64,000 nucleotides of DNA, taken from Planococcus kocurii. Its GTDB lineage: Bacteria > Bacillota > Bacilli > Bacillales_A > Planococcaceae. The stretch lies in the NCBI RefSeq assembly GCF_001465835.2, contig NZ_CP013661.2, forward strand, positions 1,542,501-1,606,500, written 5' to 3'. Positions 8,486 through 16,950 of the stretch are shown here, piece by piece; the first letter of the stretch is position 1; every line of letters begins with the position of its first letter. A program made the translations under genes and the position numbers. The notes beneath the pieces were generated by a model, which worked only from the letters and a program-made list of their open reading frames with translations, made no database searches and was not told the DNA's origin.

Positions 8486-9802
8486 TTAAATCCCTCCAAA
8501 TTGTGCGGATAGCCGTTCAACACTTTCTTCTATTTTGGCTTTCTCGTAAATGTCTTGCTGCAAATATTCTCGGATCAATGGATACGCTCGAATGGCGTCA
8601 TCAATCTCTTTATTTGCACCACTCTTGTAGGCTCCGATATTAATCAGATCTTCAGAAGTCTCGTAAGCTGCTAACAGACGTTTGAAATCTCGTGCGGCTT
8701 GTTGATGTTCTTCTGATACCACTTCGTGCATCACCCGGCTAACACTCGCCATTACATTGATCGCTGGAAATTGACCTTTTTGAGCAATTTTTCGGTCCAA
8801 CACAATATGTCCATCTAAAATTCCGCGCACCGCATCGGCAATCGGTTCGTTCATATCGTCTCCATCTACTAAAACAGTATAAAAAGCGGTGATCGTCCCT
8901 TTACTGGAAGTACCCGAGCGTTCGAGTAATTTCGGTAACAATGCAAAAACGCTTGGGGTATAGCCTTTACTCGTTGGTGGTTCGCCTACTGCGAGCCCCA
9001 CTTCACGTTGTGCCATCGCAAAACGCGTCACCGAATCCATCATCAACATGACGTTTTTTCCTTGGTCCCGGAAATATTCAGCAATCGCTGTTGCGGTTAG
9101 TGCGGCTTTAATGCGCTGCATGGGTGTTTGATCGGAGGTTGCTGCGACGACGACGGATTTCTTCAGCCCTTCAGGACCTAAATCACGTTCAATAAAGTCA
9201 CGAACTTCACGGCCACGTTCTCCAACGAGCGCAATGACATTAATATCTGCTTCTGTATTGCGAGCAATCATGCCCATCAACGTACTTTTCCCAACACCAC
9301 TTCCGGCAAATACCCCAATGCGTTGACCTTGGCCAACAGTTAGCAAACCGTCAATGGCACGAACTCCGACTTCTAAAGGTTTATCGATTCTCGGGCGCTT
9401 TAACGGGTTCGGCGGGGCATTATTAGTAGAATATTTTTTCAACCCCCGAGGCAATAAGCTTTCATCAAGTGGCATCCCCGTTCCGTCCAAAACTTTCCCT
9501 AAAATAGAAGGCCCCACTTTAATCTGCAGTGGCCCTCCCGTGGCGACGACTAAACAACCGGGTCCAACTTGCGAAAGATCCTGAAGTGGCATGAGCATGA
9601 TTCTGTTTTCTTTAAATCCAACAACTTCGGCTTCAATCGGTGGCTCGTTGCGATTTGGGTAAAGCAAACACAATTCACCAATTTTTGCATTAGGTCCTCG
9701 TGATTCAATCGTCAAACCAATTACTTGAATCACTTTCCCGTGCTTTTTGATCGGTTCAATGTCACTCAGCAATTCCAGGTATTCATCTTCCCACAAGTTC
9801 AT
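8486..9802 (-). CDS. fliI: FliI, flagellar export ATPase
   Basis: FliI, 438 residues from the ATG at 9802, is the F1-beta-like ATPase that powers protein export. It shows Walker A GVFAGSGVGKSTLMG, the ALVGERGREVRDFIE motif, Walker B NVMLMMDSVTRFA and the GEPPTSKGYTPSVFALLPKLLERSG block. The ATG start has AGGAG upstream and gives the usual Bacillus length. A GTG at 9820 is possible but less likely. It overlaps the fliH 3' end by about 20 bases, and FliH is its regulator. Confidence 0.95.
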   Translation of the reverse strand: MNLWEDEYLELLSDIEPIKKHGKVIQVIGLTIESRGPNAKIGELCLLYPNRNEPPIEAEVVGFKENRIMLMPLQDLSQVGPGCLVVATGGPLQIKVGPSILGKVLDGTGMPLDESLLPRGLKKYSTNNAPPNPLKRPRIDKPLEVGVRAIDGLLTVGQGQRIGVFAGSGVGKSTLMGMIARNTEADINVIALVGERGREVRDFIERDLGPEGLKKSVVVAATSDQTPMQRIKAALTATAIAEYFRDQGKNVMLMMDSVTRFAMAQREVGLAVGEPPTSKGYTPSVFALLPKLLERSGTSSKGTITAFYTVLVDGDDMNEPIADAVRGILDGHIVLDRKIAQKGQFPAINVMASVSRVMHEVVSEEHQQAARDFKRLLAAYETSEDLINIGAYKSGANKEIDDAIRAYPLIREYLQQDIYEKAKIEESVERLSAQFGGI

Positions 9803-10580
9803 CGTTGGTTTTCTCCTCACAGTAAGCGAGCAATTGATTTTTGATTTCTTCTAGTTGATGATCAATCATCGCATCATAAGATCCACTCGCTGTATGAATT
9901 CTGCAGCCACCTGATGTCAGATTCGCTACAGGAACTAGTTTTAATTCTGAATCGGCTTTGATATAGGTTTTTAACTCCTCTAAAAAGGGAATAATGACCG
10001 AGTAATCTTCGGGAGAAACTTGCATCGTGACGTCTTCAGCTTCTTCTACTTGCTTTAATGCGTGCTGAATAATGCTCAATAACTGCTGTCTATCTTGTAT
10101 CAGTTCGTTATGGATCACTTTTTCGGCAATCGTCACACTCAGTGACAGCAAGAAAGGTTCGGCTTGCTGAATAATAGTGGCCTTTTCTTCATAGGCTATT
10201 TCCAGTAAACGAGTCATTTCTGCTCGTTTTTCAACGCTGTCTTGCTCCGCTTGTTCCAGTCCTTCTGTAAATCCAGCCTGAAACCCTTGTTGCTTTGCTT
10301 GTTGTTCGACTCTTTGCGCATGCTGTTGTGATTCTTGTTGCTTTTCTTGCCACCACTCATCGATTTCTCGTTGTGCATTTTGCTGATCGTTTACGAGTTG
10401 AGCCTGCAATTGCTCTCGCTTAGCTTCCAATTCATTGATTTCTTGAAGCAACTGCTGTTGCTGTTGCCTCGGATCTATTTTGGGATCAGTAAAAACAGGT
10501 TTTTGAGTCTCAATTTTGCGTGTCTGAATAATTTTCATTTCTTCAGAAAGAGGCTGGGAAAGTCGAATAATATTAGACAA
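9783..10580 (-). CDS. fliH: FliH, flagellar assembly protein
   Basis: FliH (265 residues) binds FliI and anchors it at the export gate. Residues 30-110 form a long glutamine/glutamate-rich coiled coil with small-x-x-x-G spaced residues (KQQGFQAGFTEGLEQ). The C-terminal V-type ATPase E-subunit-like domain spans about 130-255 (SLSVTIAEKVIHNEL; SGGCRIHTASGSYDAMID). The start overlaps the fliG end by 8 bases. Confidence 0.9.
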   Translation of the reverse strand: MSNIIRLSQPLSEEMKIIQTRKIETQKPVFTDPKIDPRQQQQQLLQEINELEAKREQLQAQLVNDQQNAQREIDEWWQEKQQESQQHAQRVEQQAKQQGFQAGFTEGLEQAEQDSVEKRAEMTRLLEIAYEEKATIIQQAEPFLLSLSVTIAEKVIHNELIQDRQQLLSIIQHALKQVEEAEDVTMQVSPEDYSVIIPFLEELKTYIKADSELKLVPVANLTSGGCRIHTASGSYDAMIDHQLEEIKNQLLAYCEEKTNDELVGR

Positions 10581-11586
10581 TTATTTCTTCTCCTCCTCCA
10601 CGCGATACATCAATTTCTCCTTTTTCTTCCATACTACGAATCAAGCCAACAATATTTGTTTGCGCATTTTCTACATCTTTCAGTTTTACTGGACCCATAA
10701 CTTCGATTTCTTCATGGATAGCCTCTGCTCGACGTGTCGACATATTTTGATAAATGCTGTTTTTCACTTCTTCGCTTGCTACTTTTAATGCAAATGTCAA
10801 ATCAGCATCGCTAACTTCACGGACAATTCGTTGAACAGAACGACTTTCAAGTTTGACGATGTCCTCAAAGACAAACATCCGTTTCTTGATTTCTGAAACC
10901 AGTTCGGCATTGTCTTTTTCAAGTTCGCCCAAAATGGATTTTTCTGTACTGCGGTCCACATTGCTCAACACGCGAACAATGGCTTCAACTCCTCCAGTCG
11001 CGGTGTAATCTTGGCTGCCAGTCGCAGTCAGCTTCCGTTCCAAAATTTGCTCGACTTGATGGATAACGTCTGGGGAAGTGCTTTCCATTAAAGCAATACG
11101 TCTTGCAACTTCCACTTGTTTGCTACTTGGTAGCTCAGACAAAATTTTAGAGGATTGTTTCGCATCTAAATAAGACAGCACTAACGCAATGGTTTGCGCT
11201 TGTTCGTGTTGAAGAATGTTTAAAATCTGATTAGGGTCTGCTTTTCGAGCAAAACTAAACGGTTTTACTTGAAGTCGGTTCGACAAACGACTAATCGTGT
11301 CCATTGCTTTGTCTTTCCCCAGCGCTTGTTCGAGAATGTTTCGGGCATAAACCAACCCACCCTCATTCATATAATCCTGCGCCAAAATCATTTCATAAAA
11401 TTCATTAATGACTCTTTCCGTTTGACTGTTTTTCAACTGCCGAACATTGGAAATCTCCATCGTCAGTTGATCAATTTCTGGCTCGGTCAATTGCTTGAAT
11501 ATCTCAATAGAAACTTCAGGTCCCAAACCAACCAATAAAATGGCTACCTTTTGAATCCCTGTTAAATCATGTATTCCTCTAACCAT
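10573..11586 (-). CDS. fliG: FliG, flagellar motor switch protein
   Basis: FliG (337 residues) is the rotor protein that meets the MotA/MotB stator. N-terminal: LTGIQKVAILLVGLGPEVS. Middle: EHAQ-type motif as LQHEQAQTIALVLSYL. C-terminal torque helix: MFVFEDIVKLESRSVQRIVREV. The ending EIDVSRGGGEEIIV is the classic family terminus. Charged torque residues are present. It follows fliF by 11 bases. Confidence 0.97.
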   Translation of the reverse strand: MVRGIHDLTGIQKVAILLVGLGPEVSIEIFKQLTEPEIDQLTMEISNVRQLKNSQTERVINEFYEMILAQDYMNEGGLVYARNILEQALGKDKAMDTISRLSNRLQVKPFSFARKADPNQILNILQHEQAQTIALVLSYLDAKQSSKILSELPSSKQVEVARRIALMESTSPDVIHQVEQILERKLTATGSQDYTATGGVEAIVRVLSNVDRSTEKSILGELEKDNAELVSEIKKRMFVFEDIVKLESRSVQRIVREVSDADLTFALKVASEEVKNSIYQNMSTRRAEAIHEEIEVMGPVKLKDVENAQTNIVGLIRSMEEKGEIDVSRGGGEEIIV

Positions 11587-11597
11587 TAGACACTCTC

Positions 11598-13238
11598 CTA
11601 GTCATCTGCCATCCATGACCGCAACAATTTCGTAAAGTCTTCAGGTCGTCCTTTGGCAAGCTTTTCAATCGTTTTTCGCTTCGGATTGGATCGATTACTA
11701 AACTCAGACAAATCGATTTCTTCCTCTTCGGGTTCTAGTAAATTTGATTTGGCTAATGCCTGTTCGAACCCTTCAAAACTATATTCTTCTTCTTCTATAT
11801 CCACTTTTTTCTTTCTACGAAGGAATAACAAGGCAACAATAATCACAATTACCAGCACAATTGCCGCTCCAATTACTAGCAGAAGATTATTAGGAATACC
11901 AGCGAAAAATGTCACTTCTGGCTTTTCATCTTCAACAGCTGGACGTCCTTGGAATTCGGTTGCAAAAACGGAAATTCGATCTTCCAATTCAACATCTGTC
12001 GCTTGAAATTCATTCATGCTTAGCGATGTACTCACTGCATTTTTCAATAAATTACTGATATCCGCAATGTTTTCTTGCGTCAAACTTGCCGGGTTATCCG
12101 GAATCGGCGGCTCTACACCAACGTTGATTGTAATGTCATCAACGACATATGGGCTCTTTTCAATTTGGCGATTGATTCGGTTGACTTCGCTGTTAATGCG
12201 TTCTTCTGTTCGTTCAGATTCACTGTTTCCAGCACCGTCTACACCTGGATAATTAGCCACTTCCGTTTCTCCGGTTCCCGCTGCATCTTCAATAACTGTT
12301 CCTTCACTTGAATACGTTTCAACAATTCGTTCAACACTAATATCCAAGCCTTCGTTATTTTCAACATCAACCGGTTCCACTAATTGTTCTTCTCGTTTTT
12401 CTTTAGTGAAATCGATATTCGTCATAACAGAAACAACCACTTTATCCTGACCTAATAATAAGCCAAGCATTTGTTGCAACTCTCGCTGAATATCTTGTTC
12501 AATGCCTTTTTGAATTTCACGATGCTGCTGGTAAACCGACAAATTGGTATCTGCTTGATTGGCATCTTGCACTTCAAACACTTGGCCGTTTTGATCCATA
12601 ATCACAATTTGTTCTGGCGGCAAACTTGGCACTGATTTACTGATTAAATGATACAAGCCATTAATTTGCTTTTGATCCAACTGCAAAGTCGAATCACCTT
12701 GAACCACAATCGAAGCCGTTGACGTTTGCTCTTCGTCGGTAATCCAAATATTTTCCTTTGGCAACGTAATCATGACATTGGCTTCTGTCACTCCGTCAAT
12801 TTGCTCAATCAAATACGCTAACTCATTTTGCATCGCATCCCGTTCAACCACATCAAAATGACGATCGGTCATCCCGAGTCCCATATTTTCACTAAACGTA
12901 CCGTAATTGACATTGCCGTTTTTCGGAATGCCTTCAGCTGCTAAACTTACTTTCAAATTAGCCAAATGCTCTTCAGGCACACTGATCGTTTTACCATCTG
13001 CCGACACTTCCACAGGAATCGCTTGTTCTTCAATCGCCGTCTTGATTTCACCAGCTTCGGCCGCCGTCAAATCAGAATACAATACAGAAAAATTAGATTG
13101 ATTGCTAAAGAAAACGAAGATTCCTAAAATCATTAATGTGATAAAAAAAGAGCCGATAACAGACCATTTCGTTACAGGAGAAAAACTGGTCCATGATTCG
13201 CTCATTTTCGTTTTGAATACTAAAAGCTTTTCTTTCAT
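11598..13238 (-). CDS. fliF: FliF, flagellar MS-ring protein
   Basis: FliF (546 residues) builds the membrane MS-ring on which the basal body assembles. It has membrane helices at about residues 24-45 and 450-475. Between them lie the ring-building domains with LYSDLTAAEAGEIKTAIEEQ, FSENMGLGMTDRHFDVVERD and SIVVQGDSTLQL. The C-terminal tail, which binds FliG, carries TIEKLAKGRPEDFTKLLRSW. An acidic/asparagine-rich insertion precedes the second helix. Length is normal. Confidence 0.97.
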   Translation of the reverse strand: MKEKLLVFKTKMSESWTSFSPVTKWSVIGSFFITLMILGIFVFFSNQSNFSVLYSDLTAAEAGEIKTAIEEQAIPVEVSADGKTISVPEEHLANLKVSLAAEGIPKNGNVNYGTFSENMGLGMTDRHFDVVERDAMQNELAYLIEQIDGVTEANVMITLPKENIWITDEEQTSTASIVVQGDSTLQLDQKQINGLYHLISKSVPSLPPEQIVIMDQNGQVFEVQDANQADTNLSVYQQHREIQKGIEQDIQRELQQMLGLLLGQDKVVVSVMTNIDFTKEKREEQLVEPVDVENNEGLDISVERIVETYSSEGTVIEDAAGTGETEVANYPGVDGAGNSESERTEERINSEVNRINRQIEKSPYVVDDITINVGVEPPIPDNPASLTQENIADISNLLKNAVSTSLSMNEFQATDVELEDRISVFATEFQGRPAVEDEKPEVTFFAGIPNNLLLVIGAAIVLVIVIIVALLFLRRKKKVDIEEEEYSFEGFEQALAKSNLLEPEEEEIDLSEFSNRSNPKRKTIEKLAKGRPEDFTKLLRSWMADD

Positions 13239-13263
13239 TTCATCATCATCCTGCCGGTTTCAA

Positions 13264-13560
13264 TCATACTTGCATTCTCATCACTTCTTGATAAGCTTCA
13301 ACCACTTTATTTCGTACCTGCATCGTCATTTGCAACGACAAGCTGGCCTTTTGCGAAGCGATCATTACTTCATGAACATCCTGAACTTCTCCTGTCACCA
13401 ATTGATTGGTCAATTTATCTGATTCGTTTTGTGCTTTGCTTACTCCTTTTAATGCATCTTTGAATATTTCTCCGAACCCTTCAACTTTGTTATCCGGCTT
13501 CACTTTGTCGAATAATTGGTTTTGAATAAAAGGCGTTTGAATCCCGCTGATTTTTTCCAT
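13264..13560 (-). CDS. fliE: FliE, hook-basal body complex protein
   Basis: FliE (98 residues) connects the MS-ring to the rod. Key features are FGEIFKDALKGVSKAQNESD and the C-terminal QKASLSLQMTMQVRNKVVEA helix. It is 25 bases upstream of fliF. Unusually for this operon, it is separated from flgC by 395 bases filled with intergenic repeats. Confidence 0.95.
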   Translation of the reverse strand: MEKISGIQTPFIQNQLFDKVKPDNKVEGFGEIFKDALKGVSKAQNESDKLTNQLVTGEVQDVHEVMIASQKASLSLQMTMQVRNKVVEAYQEVMRMQV

Positions 13561-13614
13561 GGTGCCTCCTAGGTAGTTATAGTAGGTTTAGCTTTGTCAT
13601 TTTTCTGGAGATAT

Positions 13615-13736
13615 TCCGCAAACCAACTGCGCTTTCCGCGGGCTCGCACCCAAGCCTCCTCAGTCGCTCTGCTCCTTGCGGGGTCTTGGTCGTCTCGCTA
13701 TTCCGCAGGAGTCTCCGTTGTTTTGCTCCATATCTT
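13615..13736. repeat. GC-rich intergenic repeat, copy 1 (type A)
   Basis: The element is bounded by CAAACCAACTGC at the left and TTTGCTCCATATCTTA at the right, with internal TTTCCGCGGGC and GGAGTCTCCG blocks. It matches copy 4 (17150-17266) in the opposite orientation and copy 8 (41520-41641) in the same orientation. It lies between fliE and flgC. Confidence 0.75.
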
Positions 13737-13786
13737 AATTGTTATTCACTAATCAAGCATTTAGTAATAAGTGACTTCACGACTCT

Positions 13787-13940
13787 TAGAAGAAAAAGCG
13801 GAAGGCGCCGACTATTTTAAGTAGGTGCCACTAGGAAACCGCTGCTCCTGCATCGCTGCGCTAGCTTCGTCGCAAAGAGATGGTCCAAATTCCTTTGGAC
13901 CATCTCTTGGAAAGCGTCCGCCTGGAGCAATTTCTTTCAC
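13787..13940. repeat. GC-rich intergenic repeat, copy 2 (variant)
   Basis: It begins with AGAAGAAAAAGCGGAAGGCG and ends with GCGTCCGCCTGGAGCAATTT, the ends of type B copies in inverted orientation. It contains CTCCTGCATCGCTGCGC, which matches copy 7 on the other strand. An internal 13-base-armed perfect hairpin (AGAGATGGTCCAA / TTGGACCATCTCT) around 13877-13910 could act as an RNA stem inside the flg operon transcript. Confidence 0.72.
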
Positions 13941-13955
13941 CTTAAGTAAAGTGAG

Positions 13956-14411
13956 TTATTTGCCGATTTCCAAAGCTTTCATAAACATGCTTTTTGATGC
14001 ATTCAATGCCGTGACGTTTGCTTCGTACGAACGGGTTGCCGACATCAAATCGACCATTTCTTTTAGTGGATCCACGTTGGATGAACGAACATAGCCGTCT
14101 TCTCCAGCATCTGGATGTTCCGGATCATACGTTAGTGTAAAAGGCGTCTGGTCTTCTCTAATTTCCGACACGTTAACACCTGTCACTGCAGTGTTTCCCC
14201 TATTCATTGCCGACTGCAATTGATTGGCAAAAGGCGAGGTTCCACTTTGAGACAACTCAACTGATTTTCTTCGGTACGGCACCCATTCCCCGTCCACTAA
14301 TTCGGCACGGTTCGTATTGGCGTTTGCGATGTTCGCAGAGACCACATCCATGCGCATTCGGTTAGCCGTCAGCCCTGAAGCACTAATATTAAATCCACTG
14401 AATAAACTCAT
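13956..14411 (-). CDS. flgC: FlgC, proximal rod protein
   Basis: FlgC (151 residues) is a rod subunit. It has the N-terminal rod motif GFNISASGLTANRMRMDVVS followed by ANIANANTNRAE, the proximal-rod signature PYRRKSVEL, and a C-terminal helix MVDLMSATRSYEANVTALNA. It lies 5 bases after flgB. The stop is followed by a repeat-filled gap before fliE. Confidence 0.96.
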   Translation of the reverse strand: MSLFSGFNISASGLTANRMRMDVVSANIANANTNRAELVDGEWVPYRRKSVELSQSGTSPFANQLQSAMNRGNTAVTGVNVSEIREDQTPFTLTYDPEHPDAGEDGYVRSSNVDPLKEMVDLMSATRSYEANVTALNASKSMFMKALEIGK

Positions 14412-14416
14412 TTTTG

Positions 14417-14818
14417 TTATCTCCCTCCATTAATAACAGAGCTAAGACTATTGAGTTTGCCGTTGACCCGTTCGGTTACGGCGTTGTACCATAATTGGTT
14501 TTTTGCCAGTTCAGCCATCTCGACATCCATGTCGACATTATTGCCATTGTTATTATATTGGGTTGAGTTGTTTGTTAAAACTTTAGTCGATCCTACAGCC
14601 GCTTCATTGCTAAACGACAGGTGGCGATTGTCTGTTTTATAGCTTGAAAGACTTTGCTGATTCATCGCTGTATCGAGCGCTGCTTGGAAATCTACTTTTT
14701 TGCTTTTGTAATTAGCCGTGTCTACATTGGCGATATTCGCTGAATGAACTCGCTGTTTAAGTGTAGAAGCCGATAAAGCTTGTTCCATGGTCTCTAGAGA
14801 TTTAGGGAATATATTCAT
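14417..14818 (-). CDS. flgB: FlgB, proximal rod protein, first gene of the operon
   Basis: FlgB (133 residues) is a rod subunit and the first gene of the fla/che operon. The ATG at 14818 (MNIFPKSLETMEQALSAST) has AAGGAG 7 bases upstream. The longer in-frame start at 14845 has no such site and would overlap the leader terminator region. Motifs: RVHSANIANVDTANYKSKKV and the C-terminal MDVEMAELAKNQLWYNAVTE helix. Expression is probably controlled by the c-di-GMP riboswitch in its leader. Confidence 0.95.
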   Translation of the reverse strand: MNIFPKSLETMEQALSASTLKQRVHSANIANVDTANYKSKKVDFQAALDTAMNQQSLSSYKTDNRHLSFSNEAAVGSTKVLTNNSTQYNNNGNNVDMDVEMAELAKNQLWYNAVTERVNGKLNSLSSVINGGR

Positions 14819-14851
14819 CGATAAACTCCTTTTTTTTACAATCAATATGCT

Positions 14852-14884
14852 AATAAAAACCCACTTAAAAAAAGTGGATTTTTA
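14852..14884 (-). terminator. Intrinsic terminator in the flgB leader
   Basis: On the minus strand a stem pairs ATCCACTT with AAGTGGGT, followed by a TTTTT tract, 35-65 bases before the flgB start. There is no upstream gene for it to end, so it is a regulatory (attenuation) terminator. The AAGTGG arm sequence is repeated at the 3' edge of the riboswitch aptamer (14894-14899), where it could pair with the CCACTT arm as an antiterminator. Confidence 0.8.
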
Positions 14885-14889
14885 TCAAA

Positions 14890-14990
14890 TATACCACTTA
14901 GGTAACCCGGCTGCCTTGTACACTGTGTATTTAGGCCCGTAGCTTTGCGTCTTTACCTTTCGAGTAAGTTTGCCATTTTCATCATGATAT
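14890..14990 (-). promoter_or_regulatory. Cyclic-di-GMP-I (GEMM) riboswitch upstream of flgB
   Basis: Read on the minus strand, the leader contains the ordered conserved blocks of the class I c-di-GMP aptamer. They are GGCAAAC, a GAAA tetraloop (CTCGAAAGG), GACGCAAAGCTACGGGCCTAA, and after a variable stem the tetraloop-receptor side GGCAGCCGGGTTACC. These match the GEMM consensus I remember, including the GACGCAAAGC linker and the GG(C)AGCCGGGTT(A)CC ligand-contact region. A terminator follows directly, then flgB. The same placement (aptamer, terminator, flgB) is known for Clostridioides difficile Cd1. Predicted effect: high c-di-GMP gives termination, hence lower motility. Confidence 0.9.
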
Positions 14991-14999
14991 TCTATTATT

Positions 15000-15206
15000 T
15001 TTTTATTAAACTCATCATTTTGTACTATTTTCAAAAATTAATAACAAAGTGATAGTATCATGTTTCAATAATTTTGTATATTTTTCTTTTTATAAATATA
15101 AAATGATATTTCTTCCATATTAATCAATAAGACACTATTTTTATTCATTCGTTAATGTTATGCTACGCGATATCTATCATTATGTTAATAAGAAGGAGAA
15201 AAACCT
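15000..15206. other. AT-rich divergent spacer between flgB leader and flhO
   Basis: This very AT-rich segment must hold the promoters of the fla/che operon (minus strand) and of flhO-flhP (plus strand). I see TTGAAA hexamers on the minus strand near 15068 and 15040 but no convincing -10 at the right distance. On the plus strand, GCGATAT near 15168 resembles part of a SigD -10 but lacks a TAAA at 15 bases. Confidence 0.5.
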
Positions 15207-16043
15207 ATGTTTCGCGGATTATATACTGCTACATCAGGGATGATGGCCAATAATAGGAATCAACAAATATTGACAAATAACCTATCAAACGCCAATACTC
15301 CAGGATTTAAAGAAGACAAAGCCGTCTTACGCGCATTTCCAGACCAACTCATCGTAGCGATCGAAAACGGAAAAAAAGGTACAATAGTCCCCCAAAATAT
15401 CGGTAGTTTGACTACAGGAGTATATACACAGGAGGGTATTCCGTCTTTTCTTCAAGGTCCGTTACGAGAAACTGGAAATTCAACAGATATGGCGTTGTTG
15501 GATGAATTATTACCACTAAACACGGATACCCAACAAAAAGGGTCGATGGTTTTCGCAGTGACTGCTGAAAACGGTGAGATGCGTTACACAAAAAATGGCT
15601 CTTTCGCAGTAAACACTGAAGGATTTTTAACGACTAGTGACGGCTTTCCTGTTCTCGGCGAAAACCAACAACCCATTCAAGTTGGTTCAGCCGATTTTAC
15701 TGTCCAAGACAATGGCCAACTTATTCTAGCAGATGGTACACAAGGCGATCGCTTGTGGATTGGTCACACGGACAACCCACAGCAATTTGTAAAAGAAGGT
15801 CAGAATCTTTTACGCTGGACGGGAGATGCAGAAGCTGCTCCTCAGTTTATCGATAATGTTGCTCGACTTGCTGGCACAAACAGCTTTTTAAAACAAGGAT
15901 TTATTGAACAATCGAATGTGGACTTGACCAAAACCATGACAGACATGATGACGACATACCGCGGCTTCGAATCCAACCAAAAAGTAATTCAAGCATACGA
16001 CCGCAGCATGGAAAAAGCCGTCAATGAAATCGGACGCGTTTAG
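15207..16043 (+). CDS. flhO: FlhO, flagellar rod/hook-basal body protein (FlgF/FlgG family)
   Basis: This 278-residue FlgF/FlgG-family protein begins MFRGLYTATSGMMANNRNQQ and LSNANTPGFKEDK, and ends with SNVDLTKTMTDMMTTYRGFES. In Bacillus, FlhO and FlhP form the distal rod. A GAAGGAGAAAA ribosome binding site precedes the ATG. It is divergent from the riboswitch-controlled operon and 14 bases upstream of flhP. Assignment as FlhO and not FlgF rests on pairing with FlhP and the Bacillus context. Confidence 0.85.
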   Translation: MFRGLYTATSGMMANNRNQQILTNNLSNANTPGFKEDKAVLRAFPDQLIVAIENGKKGTIVPQNIGSLTTGVYTQEGIPSFLQGPLRETGNSTDMALLDELLPLNTDTQQKGSMVFAVTAENGEMRYTKNGSFAVNTEGFLTTSDGFPVLGENQQPIQVGSADFTVQDNGQLILADGTQGDRLWIGHTDNPQQFVKEGQNLLRWTGDAEAAPQFIDNVARLAGTNSFLKQGFIEQSNVDLTKTMTDMMTTYRGFESNQKVIQAYDRSMEKAVNEIGRV

Positions 16044-16057
16044 GAGGAAGTGAACCA

Positions 16058-16900
16058 TTGAATATCCAAATGAATACTGCGAGTAACACGATGAGTGAAC
16101 TGCAAAAGAAAATCGACTTGATTGGCAACAATATTGCCAACGTCAACACCAATGGCTATAAACGGCAAGAAGCGAGTTTTTCAGATGCACTCGTCCAGTC
16201 TATCGAAAAACAAGTCGGCCAACAAAATGAAATTGGACGAACCACGCCTTACGGTTTACGGATTGGCGCCGGCGCGATTCTGTCCCAAACCGCTGTTCGC
16301 AATGAGCCAGGTTCGATTCGCCAAACCGATCGCCCTCTCGATTTTATGATCCAAGGGGAATCCGTCTACTTCCGCATTGCCGCTGAGGGCAATACTTTTT
16401 ATACAAAAGACGGATCTTTTCAAGTTCAACCAGTTCCCAACTCCAATCAAGTGAGTTTGGTTACCTCGAACGGGGATGCGGTACTCGGAGCTACCAATCA
16501 GCCCATCGTTTTCGATGCTGATTATAAGGATATTCAGTTAAGCGGGAATGGCACTTTGGAAATTTCTTATACCGATGCCACTAAGCAACCTACTGAAATC
16601 CAAATGGGTGTTGCCCAGATAAACCGGCAAGGCTCACTCGAAAAAATAGGTGGCAATCTTTTTCGCCTGACCGGTACTGAAGCTGAACAACTCGCAAATG
16701 GCAATTTACAGTTAATCGATTTGTCCCAGCAAACGGATGGAACGATTGGCATCAAACAAGGCGCGTTGGAAATGTCCAATGTTGATTTGACTGACGAGAT
16801 GGCGGAATTGATTTCCACGCAACGGCTATTTCAATCACAAGGAAGAGCGATTTCCTACGCAGATGACATGATGGGATTAGTTAATACCATTAAGGGATAA
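16058..16900 (+). CDS. flhP: FlhP, flagellar distal rod protein (FlgG family)
   Basis: This 280-residue FlgG-family protein begins with NTASNTMSELQKKIDLIGNN and ANVNTNGYKRQEASF and ends SNVDLTDEMAELISTQRLFQ. It starts at TTG (16058), which has AGGAGG 10 bases upstream; an ATG lies 12 bases further in. It is co-transcribed with flhO and ends at a strong terminator. Likely distal rod together with FlhO. Confidence 0.85.
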   Translation: MNIQMNTASNTMSELQKKIDLIGNNIANVNTNGYKRQEASFSDALVQSIEKQVGQQNEIGRTTPYGLRIGAGAILSQTAVRNEPGSIRQTDRPLDFMIQGESVYFRIAAEGNTFYTKDGSFQVQPVPNSNQVSLVTSNGDAVLGATNQPIVFDADYKDIQLSGNGTLEISYTDATKQPTEIQMGVAQINRQGSLEKIGGNLFRLTGTEAEQLANGNLQLIDLSQQTDGTIGIKQGALEMSNVDLTDEMAELISTQRLFQSQGRAISYADDMMGLVNTIKG

Positions 16901-16901
16901 C

Positions 16902-16942
16902 AAAAAAAGAGCAGGCACCCCGCGGGGTGCCTGCTCTTTTTT
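16902..16942 (+). terminator. Intrinsic terminator after flhP
   Basis: A perfect 18-bp GC-rich stem (GAGCAGGCACCC / GGGTGCCTGCTC core) is flanked by A and T tracts, directly after the flhP stop. Confidence 0.93.
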
Positions 16943-16950
16943 CTATGTAG

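Noticed and set aside
15150..15180. SigD promoter before flhO
   Set aside because: GCGATAT is present but there is no TAAA at 15 bases.
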